Shown here: positions 1-6,624 of the stretch, one piece after another
How the letters are laid out: each line of letters starts with the position of its first letter
How positions within the stretch are numbered: the first letter of the stretch is position 1
Assembly: GCA_964642165.1 (NCBI GenBank)
Contig: CAZXOC010000036.1
Coordinates: 1-36,100 of the forward strand
Reading direction: 5' to 3'
Source: CAYRVX01 sp964642165
Lineage (GTDB): Bacteria; Planctomycetota; Phycisphaerae; SM23-33
DNA: 36,100 nucleotides
Made by a program: the position numbers and the translations under genes
Notes under the pieces: generated by a model
Seen by the model: only the letters and a program-made list of their open reading frames with translations
What the model was told of the DNA's origin: nothing
Database searches by the model: none

Positions 1-1232
1 GCGGTGATGCGGTAGCGGCCGAGGAAGGCGCGCGTCGCGAAGCGGCCGCGGGCGTCCGTCTTGCCGGACTGGTCCGTCCACCAGGTTCGGAAGATCAGCT
101 CCTTCCACACCTTCCCGACGGGCTTGATCGACCAGTCTCTCCGCCAGAGCGCCGCGTCCGGCCGCCAGTGCCGGCCCTGCCAGAAGCCCCACATGACGAT
201 CGCGTTGAAGGACGGATGGCTGAAGGTGATCGTCATTACGTCGCGGAGGTAGTCGGCCTGGAGCCGCTCGTCGCGGGTGTCGATGTCGAACTCGGTCAGT
301 TGCAGCGGCAGGCCGAACTTCGCGAACCGCTCGTAGACGCCCCAGAGCCCCTCCGGCGGGCGCAGCGAGCTGTCGCGGAAGTGGCCCATGAAGCCGATGC
401 CGTCGGGGGCGGCCCGCTGGTCCACGAGGTAGCGGATGACCTTCTCGTAGGCCTCGAGGCGGCCGCCGCCCGGCAGGATGCCCCCCTCGTTGACCCACAG
501 GGGCGTCTTCGTCTTCGTCTTCGTTCGGGCGTGGCGGATGATCCTCGCGTAGATCTCGTTGGAGCCGGCGACGGTGGCCATCGTGTCGCCCCAGCCGATG
601 ATGTGGTTGATCGCGTCCCACTCGGCGAGGCGCCCGCGGGTGAAGGCGAGCATCTCGTCGATGTGCCCCGACAGCTCCGGCCAGAGCTTGTCGGGGTGCT
701 TGCGGTAGTCGGTCGGCTTGTAGGAGGCGCGGGTGAGCGGCGCCCAGGAGAGGTAGTGGCCGCGGATGCCGATGTCGCGCGAGCCGCAGAACCGGATCAT
801 GCGGTCGAGGAGCTTGGTGTGCTCGGCCAGCGTGCCCGCCCGGGCGGGGGCGTACCAGTTCTGCCAGCGGAAGCCGGACTCGAAGGTGGTCTTGTTGAAG
901 TGCTCGGCGAAGATGCGGCGGTAGGTTTCGCCGTCGCGGCCGGCGAGCTGGAAGGCGCGCGGGTTGAGGATGTTGCCGAAGCCGAACGCGTGGCGCTGCT
1001 GCTGGACGCGGACGGCGACACCGGCGACGGCGGCGCCCTTGTCGTCCACGACCTTCACGACGAGGGCCGCCTTGCGGTGCTTGTCGATCCGCTGGGCGGC
1101 GGGCCCTCGCCAGGCGGCGTCCGGCGACCGCCCGGCGTACGTGACCCGCGAAGCGCGGCGCTGCCCGGGGGCCTCGTTCGCGAGCCATGCCAGGGCCAGC
1201 ACGCACGTGCCCGCCAGCGTTGCCTGGTTCAT
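1..1232 (-). CDS. Secreted GH10 endo-1,4-beta-xylanase-like protein, partial (C-terminus outside window)
   Basis: About 410 residues are visible; the gene runs off the left edge. The start at 1230-1232 has AAGGAG about 7 bases upstream. A weak signal peptide (residues 1 to about 24) is followed by a short beta module (about 54-87) ending in RHAFGFGN, which precedes the barrel in many planctomycete GH10 proteins. The GH10 (beta/alpha)8 barrel follows: FNKTTFESGFRW (113-123) matches the family's strand-3 motif, and LTEFDID carries the expected nucleophile E314. The family acid/base motif WDxxNE instead reads WDAINH, so H210 replaces the catalytic Glu. GH10 enzymes cut beta-1,4-xylan with retention; this one may be a binding protein or use other chemistry. 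It lies 55 bases downstream of three secreted paralogues on the same strand and probably ends their operon. The fold call is firm; activity is doubtful. Confidence 0.85.
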   Translation of the reverse strand, partial: MNQATLAGTCVLALAWLANEAPGQRRASRVTYAGRSPDAAWRGPAAQRIDKHRKAALVVKVVDDKGAAVAGVAVRVQQQRHAFGFGNILNPRAFQLAGRDGETYRRIFAEHFNKTTFESGFRWQNWYAPARAGTLAEHTKLLDRMIRFCGSRDIGIRGHYLSWAPLTRASYKPTDYRKHPDKLWPELSGHIDEMLAFTRGRLAEWDAINHIIGWGDTMATVAGSNEIYARIIRHARTKTKTKTPLWVNEGGILPGGGRLEAYEKVIRYLVDQRAAPDGIGFMGHFRDSSLRPPEGLWGVYERFAKFGLPLQLTEFDIDTRDERLQADYLRDVMTITFSHPSFNAIVMWGFWQGRHWRPDAALWRRDWSIKPVGKVWKELIFRTWWTDQSGKTDARGRFATRAFLGRYRIT

Positions 1233-1287
1233 ACGGCGACTCCTTCCACGCGGCCGGTTCGGGCCGGTCGCCCGCCCGTGGGGGGGC

Positions 1288-3585
1288 TCACTTCCGCTGG
1301 ATGCGGATGCGGTTCCTGGTCTTGGTGACGGCGGCGGCGGGGACGGTGACCAGGCCCCACTTGTCGGCCTTCACCGTGCCGCGGGCGACCCTCTTGCCGC
1401 CGGCGACGGACGTGTTGGTCCACGTGAAGGTCTCGCCGGGCTTGGGCTTGAAGCTCTTGCAGTGGCGCGGCGTGACGTCGACGGTGCAGGTATTCTCGGG
1501 GCACGACGCGACGAGCCAGACGGTCGTCTCCCAGGCGTCCTTCTCGTCGGTCTGCTTCCGGTCGTCCCAGAGCAGCCAGCCGTTGATGCAGCCGTAGTAG
1601 TCCCCGTCGGCCGGGTCGCCGTTGCCGGGGTTGTCGTCCAGCGAGCCGTTGCTGAAGGCCGGGATGGTCCCGTCCCAACGCATCTTCTCGAACGCCTGGG
1701 TCAGCTCGCGGGGCGGGTGGGTGCTCCAGGCGGCGACGAAGGGCTGTCGGGCGGCGAGCAGCCCGCGCCACCCGCGCGGGTCGTCCTGCCAGCCGAACTC
1801 CGACGTGTGCCCGCGGTCCTTGCCCGTGCCGGAGATGCACAGCAGGAAGGGGATGTCGCGGCCGGGGTAGGTGTTGACGTACTCGGCGACGCTGTACATC
1901 TTCCAGGCGTCCTCGCCCTTGGCGGTCCGGATGCCCTGCGGTCCGAGCACGCGGGGCATGCTGGGGCCTCCGGGTGCGAAGCGGACGTCGTAGGCGGCGG
2001 TGTAGGTGCCGAAGCTCATGCGGGTGAAGATTTCGGGGTGCCTCAGGCCGAAGTGCAGCAGTTCGCCGCTGATGCGGGAGCGGTCGATGCGTCGGCGTCC
2101 CATGATCCACTGGATCAGGAAGGACATGTAGCGTTCGCAGAAGTAGTCGACCTTGGCGTCGGCCTGGCCGCGGAGGGTGCCGCGTCCCTCGTTGTAGAAC
2201 AGGGCGGGGAGCCAGTCGAGCTGGCGTTGGATGAGGATGGTGGCGGCGTCGTCCTTGGGCACGCGGATGGACTCGCGGACGTTGAACGCCCCGGAGATGG
2301 TGCCGATGGTGAGCGGCCCGGGCTCGGCGAACTTGTCGCCGACGGCGACGGCGAGGCGGAGCGAGCGGCTGGGCAGGTTGGCGTAGGGCGGGGCGGCCCA
2401 GTAGCGGTACCAGTGCTCGGGGATGGCTTTTTTGTAGCGGTCCTCCTGGATCCACTGGAGCACCGGTTGCGGCGTGGCGGGCTTCTCGTCGACCGGCTTG
2501 AGGAGGCTGCCGGCGGCGAGGTCCATCATGTTCTCCGTGCCGGCCAGCGCGACGGTGACGGCGTAGTAGCTCTCGGCGGCCCGGCGGACGGTGTGGACGT
2601 AGAGCCCCTCGCCGGGCTGGAGGGGCACGCCCTTGTCGACGCAGTAGGTGGGGATGACGGAGTTGGGGTCTTCCCACTGGTCGAGGTACTCGCCCCGGAA
2701 GTGGATCTTGTAGACCTCGGGATCGAAGCCCGACAGGGGGGGGACCTCGGCGATGGGTTCGGCGTCGTAGAGGTTCCTGGGGTTGATGGGCCGATCGTGG
2801 CGGTAGATGCGATAGGTGATGTGGGGCACCTCGCGGATGCGTTGGAGGGCCTTGATGCCCTGGAAGCCGCTGGGCTTGATCCGCAGTGCGAGCCCCTGGA
2901 GGCGTCGCAGCGCCCGGAGGGTGATGGCGGGGTGGTTGGGCAGGCCGGCGTGCCCGGTGCCGGCGCCCGGGGCCAGCTCGTCGCCGCGCTCGGCGAAGCG
3001 CTTGACCCAGACGATCTCGTTGGGGTCGGGGCGGAAGTCCGGGTGCTCCTTCCAGATGATGAACGTCTGCCCGTCGTGGTGGACCGCGCGAAGGGCCTGG
3101 GCGGCCCCAGGCACCGCGCCGGAGCGGCCCTCGTACATGATCTCGAGGTAGGTCCGGTCCGGCAGGAGGCCCTCGAACCGCTCCACGGCGAAGCCCCGGT
3201 TCCTCTTGGGGCTGGCGATCCACCGCCGCACCACGTCGGAGACGTCCAGCGCGCGGTACCACGGGGGGGCCAGCTTCAGCGGCTCTTTGCTGGGGACCGG
3301 CTTGCCGGCCAGGAGCCGCTGCACCTCGTAGACGCGCGGGGGCTGCACCGGCTGGGCGTCTTCCTGCGTGAAGCAGTACAGCAAGGCGTGGTAGACCGCG
3401 ACGCGCGGGGGGATGGCCGACAGGTCGAACCGCAGCCACAGCGGGCCCTTATCCCGGGTGATCCTGAGCGTGCCCGGGTGCGTGCAGGGCGTGTCCTTGG
3501 CGCCCCAGCGCTCGCAGGTGGGCCCGGCCCGCCCGACGGAGGCGGCCGCCAGGAGGATCGCGATGTGCAGGACGATGCGTTTCAT
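1288..3585 (-). CDS. Secreted DNRLRE + alpha/beta-hydrolase-like protein (765 aa), third of three tandem paralogues
   Basis: A 20-residue signal peptide (cleavage probably after VGRA) leads into a DNRLRE/CBM96-like domain (about 40-150) with the typical WLRFDLSAIP and DVSDVVRRWI motifs. A fibronectin-like linker follows (about 155-350), then a divergent alpha/beta-hydrolase domain (about 400-690) and a C-terminal module (700-765) beginning TVDVTPRHCKSF. The same order occurs in the two upstream paralogues, but this copy lacks their N-terminal CBM9-like domain. In the nucleophile-elbow region, anchored by DRSRISG and RHPEIF, the expected Ser aligns with L509, so ordinary serine-esterase activity is unlikely. 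It begins 12 bases after the upstream paralogue and is probably co-transcribed with it and with the downstream GH10 gene. A role in binding or modifying polysaccharide outside the cell is inferred. Confidence 0.85.
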   Translation of the reverse strand: MKRIVLHIAILLAAASVGRAGPTCERWGAKDTPCTHPGTLRITRDKGPLWLRFDLSAIPPRVAVYHALLYCFTQEDAQPVQPPRVYEVQRLLAGKPVPSKEPLKLAPPWYRALDVSDVVRRWIASPKRNRGFAVERFEGLLPDRTYLEIMYEGRSGAVPGAAQALRAVHHDGQTFIIWKEHPDFRPDPNEIVWVKRFAERGDELAPGAGTGHAGLPNHPAITLRALRRLQGLALRIKPSGFQGIKALQRIREVPHITYRIYRHDRPINPRNLYDAEPIAEVPPLSGFDPEVYKIHFRGEYLDQWEDPNSVIPTYCVDKGVPLQPGEGLYVHTVRRAAESYYAVTVALAGTENMMDLAAGSLLKPVDEKPATPQPVLQWIQEDRYKKAIPEHWYRYWAAPPYANLPSRSLRLAVAVGDKFAEPGPLTIGTISGAFNVRESIRVPKDDAATILIQRQLDWLPALFYNEGRGTLRGQADAKVDYFCERYMSFLIQWIMGRRRIDRSRISGELLHFGLRHPEIFTRMSFGTYTAAYDVRFAPGGPSMPRVLGPQGIRTAKGEDAWKMYSVAEYVNTYPGRDIPFLLCISGTGKDRGHTSEFGWQDDPRGWRGLLAARQPFVAAWSTHPPRELTQAFEKMRWDGTIPAFSNGSLDDNPGNGDPADGDYYGCINGWLLWDDRKQTDEKDAWETTVWLVASCPENTCTVDVTPRHCKSFKPKPGETFTWTNTSVAGGKRVARGTVKADKWGLVTVPAAAVTKTRNRIRIQRK

Positions 3586-3592
3586 GCTCAGG

Positions 3593-3598
3593 CCTCCT
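3593..3598 (-). promoter_or_regulatory. Shine-Dalgarno AGGAGG at the junction of two paralogues
   Basis: AGGAGG lies 7 bases before the ATG of the 765-aa gene. Its first base is also the last base of the TGA stop of the upstream 983-aa gene. This fixes the start codon and suggests translational coupling within one transcript. Confidence 0.7.
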
Positions 3599-6549
3599 CA
3601 TCGGCCGACCGGCGTGACGATCAGCCGGCGGGGTTCCTCGGCGAACTGGACCTGCTTGAGGACCAGGAGCCCGTCGTAGTCGACGAACGCGCGGCCTCGC
3701 TGCACCTCGGTGCTGCCGTCGGCCGCAACGGTCCGCCAGGAGTAGCCGCGGCCTCGGGCGATGGGGAACTTCCGGCAGCGTCGCGGGGTGACGTCGGCGG
3801 CGGCATCGCCGGCGCCCTGGCGGAAGATCGTCGCCTCCAGGCGAGCGGGCGTCTCGGCGACGTCTCGCCAGCGGAACGGGCGGTGGAGCTCGCCCATTTT
3901 GCCCTCGGAGAGGTCCTTGACCGCGCGCTCGGAGACGACGGCGAGGTAGGGCCGGTTCCGGCGGATGTCGAAGCGGACGACGTTCGGGCAGGTGGCGGTG
4001 CGGGAGACGGGCACGTACCGCGTGCCGCCCCAGGCGAAGGAGGCGATGAGCCCGCTGCGGCGCTCCAGCAGGAGCTGGTAGAACCGCCGGCAGTGCTCGT
4101 ACCCGTGGTCGGAGGAGATGGCCAGGAAGGGCAGCTCGGCGCTGGCGGGCAGCGCGGTGATCCGCCGGTTCATGTTGTGGGCCTGCCAGAAGCGTTCGCC
4201 ATCGGCGGTCAGGACGGTCTGGTCGGCCTTGCCCCAGATGGCCTGCATGCTGAGCGCGTCGCGGCGCCCCTGGCGGTCGCTTCGCCGCGAGGCGGTCGCG
4301 TAGTCGATCACGGGGTGGCCGGCGATGCACAGGCTGAACACGCCGGGGTGGCGCAGGGCCAGGTGCAGCGCCCCGCTGCCGGACGCCCCGCCGCGGCAGC
4401 CGGTCACCAGGACGCGGTCGGCGTCCACCGGCCAGGTCCGCCGCGCCCAGCGGATGAACGACAGCAGCCGCCGTTCCGTGTACGGGTGGATCGCGCCCTG
4501 GCGGAAGGACTTGAGCGTGCCGACGGCCTCGTGGTAGCCGTACCACCACGTCTTGATCGGGAAGTCGTACGGGCAGAGCACGAGGCTGTCGCGCTCGATG
4601 CGGTACTGCGTCCGCCAGTAGGAGTGCCCGTCGCGGTGGAGGCTCAGCTCCAGCGGCACGGACTTTCCCAGGCGGTTGGGCACGCCGACGGTCCAGTTGT
4701 GCACCTGCATCGGCACGTGGGCCAGCGGGGGAGCGAGCCAGCGGACGAAGTGCAGCCGCTTCTGGTCGTAGTTGAAGTACGGCATCTGCGGCAGCTCGCC
4801 CTGGAGGACGGGCTGGGGCTCGGCCGGCGACTCGTCGACCGGCTGCGCGAGGGAGTTGGTCTGCGAGATAGCCCGCGTGTTCTGCACCCCGTTGATGGCC
4901 GTCACGACGGCGTAGTAGGCCTTCTGCGGCTTGTCGGGCGTGTGCACGTACAGGCCCGTGCCGCTCGCCAGCGGCGGGTCGCCTTGGCGGATCACGAACC
5001 GGTCGATGGGGCAGTCGCGGCCGAAGCGGCCGTCCACCGTCGCGTCGCGGAACGGGCTCCAGTGACCGGTCATCAGGACGTCGTGCGTGGCGATATAGTC
5101 GTCGATCGGGCGGTCGATGTTCCGCCCGGCGACGTTCCAGCAGGACAGCGGGCGGACCTCGGCGAGCAGTTCGGCCTGGTGGAGGTTGCCTGGGGTGATG
5201 CGCTCGGCGTGGCGGTAGACGTGGTAGCGGACGCGCAGCAGCTCGTCCAGGCCGTCCAGGACGCGCTTCAGCTTGCCCCAGGTGGTCTTGTCCTGCCCGA
5301 CGGGGTCGCTGACCTCCCGCCAGGTGAGGAAGGTCTGCCCGGCGCGGTGGAAGGCCTTCAGGCGGGAGGCCTGCGGGGGGACGTTGGTGGGCCGGCCCTC
5401 GTACCAGATGTCCAGCGTCGTGGCCTCGGCGTTCCAGAAGGGGCAGGTCTTGACGAAGAAGCCGGCGTTCGGCTTGCCCTGGACCCACTTCCGGACGGCG
5501 TCGGTGGCGTCGAAGCGGTCGTGCCAGGGCGCGCGGAGCTTGAGCGGCTCGGCCCCGGCGATGGCGGGCCGGCCCCCGGCGACGAAGCTCGAGAACGACG
5601 GGTAGATCCGCACGTCCGTCCAGACCTCGTCCATCCGCCCGTCCACGCGGACGGTGCGGAAGATCCGCAGGTCGGCGCGATAGACGGTCGCGCCCTTCGG
5701 CACCTCGGACAGGTCGAAGCGCGCCACGCCCGCGCCGTCGGCCACGGGCAGGATCGTCAGCGACTCCCTCGTCACGACGGGCTTGACCGGCCCACGGGCC
5801 TCCCCGTTGGGCGGCTCCTTGAAGAGGATCTTGCCGAAGCGGCTGGGCACGTGGCTGTCGCTGGAGTAGGTCGGCGACCAGGCGGCCTCCTCCCATCGCC
5901 CCGTGACCCGACGGTTGCGGGTGAAGTTGGCGGTCCACTCGGCGGGGACCGGGCCCCGCTCGATCATCGAGGCGAACGGCATGACGACCTCGATCGTCCA
6001 GGCGCCGTTGCTGCTCTCGACCGCCGCCTTGAAGCCGGAGTTCCACGAGCGGTCCTTGGCCTCGGCGTCGTAGGTGCTGCCGACGGCGTTGACGCCGAAG
6101 TGGTAGTACGTCCCGCCGGCGGGGGACAGGAAGAACTCGACCGAGTCGTCGTCCCAGACGGCCCCGTCCTGCGCCCGGCGGGAGGCCACCAGGCGATCCA
6201 GCAGCGGCTCCGTGCAGCGGAACGCCACGTACAGGGCCTTCTGGTCCCGCAGCAGGAGCACCTCGGTCGGCAGCGGCGCCGTGGTCGTGCCGTCGAGCGT
6301 CCGCGCCAGTTGCAGCGGGCGGGCCTTCTTCCACGCGGGGTCGTTCAGCTTGCCGTCGAGCCAGGGGGGGTCCGCCGCCACGGGCACATAGCCCGTCGGC
6401 GGCTTGGCGCGCGGCACGGCCGCCTTGCCGGTGGGTGGCCGCGTCGGGGGCTTGCCCAGACGCCGGGTGACCATTTCCCCCCTCGCCGCGCCGAGCAGCG
6501 CGCCCAGACACGCTGCCGCGACGAGGTGATTGATCCGTCGTTGTCTCAT
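3598..6549 (-). CDS. Secreted CBM9 + DNRLRE + alpha/beta-hydrolase-like protein (983 aa), second paralogue
   Basis: A signal peptide (1 to about 24) is followed by EMVTRRLG, nearly identical to the mature start of the next paralogue. Domains in order: CBM9-like beta-sandwich (about 54-265, with WLDGKLNDPAW and DDDSVEFFLSP, typical of this family); DNRLRE-like domain (about 285-420, RFDLSEVPKGATVY); fibronectin-like segment (about 425-580); alpha/beta-hydrolase domain (about 590-900); and the shared C-terminal module (about 915-983, DVTPRRCRKF). The hydrolase domain has YTERRLL, PVDADRVLVTG and ALRHPGVF around the nucleophile elbow, but the elbow reads GCRGGASG (717-724). Aligned on DRV..G, the expected Ser is R719. 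SSDHGYEH later in the domain could supply the His. CBM9 modules usually bind glycan chain ends, so a secreted glycan-binding pseudo-esterase is the best inference; a Ser-independent activity is not excluded. Confidence 0.88.
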   Translation of the reverse strand: MRQRRINHLVAAACLGALLGAARGEMVTRRLGKPPTRPPTGKAAVPRAKPPTGYVPVAADPPWLDGKLNDPAWKKARPLQLARTLDGTTTAPLPTEVLLLRDQKALYVAFRCTEPLLDRLVASRRAQDGAVWDDDSVEFFLSPAGGTYYHFGVNAVGSTYDAEAKDRSWNSGFKAAVESSNGAWTIEVVMPFASMIERGPVPAEWTANFTRNRRVTGRWEEAAWSPTYSSDSHVPSRFGKILFKEPPNGEARGPVKPVVTRESLTILPVADGAGVARFDLSEVPKGATVYRADLRIFRTVRVDGRMDEVWTDVRIYPSFSSFVAGGRPAIAGAEPLKLRAPWHDRFDATDAVRKWVQGKPNAGFFVKTCPFWNAEATTLDIWYEGRPTNVPPQASRLKAFHRAGQTFLTWREVSDPVGQDKTTWGKLKRVLDGLDELLRVRYHVYRHAERITPGNLHQAELLAEVRPLSCWNVAGRNIDRPIDDYIATHDVLMTGHWSPFRDATVDGRFGRDCPIDRFVIRQGDPPLASGTGLYVHTPDKPQKAYYAVVTAINGVQNTRAISQTNSLAQPVDESPAEPQPVLQGELPQMPYFNYDQKRLHFVRWLAPPLAHVPMQVHNWTVGVPNRLGKSVPLELSLHRDGHSYWRTQYRIERDSLVLCPYDFPIKTWWYGYHEAVGTLKSFRQGAIHPYTERRLLSFIRWARRTWPVDADRVLVTGCRGGASGSGALHLALRHPGVFSLCIAGHPVIDYATASRRSDRQGRRDALSMQAIWGKADQTVLTADGERFWQAHNMNRRITALPASAELPFLAISSDHGYEHCRRFYQLLLERRSGLIASFAWGGTRYVPVSRTATCPNVVRFDIRRNRPYLAVVSERAVKDLSEGKMGELHRPFRWRDVAETPARLEATIFRQGAGDAAADVTPRRCRKFPIARGRGYSWRTVAADGSTEVQRGRAFVDYDGLLVLKQVQFAEEPRRLIVTPVGR

Positions 6550-6624
6550 GGGAGCGTTCCTCTGCTGTCGTCGGAGCCCAGCCGCTGCGTGGCCGGGCGG
6601 TTGCCGCGTTGCTCTCTCGCGCCG

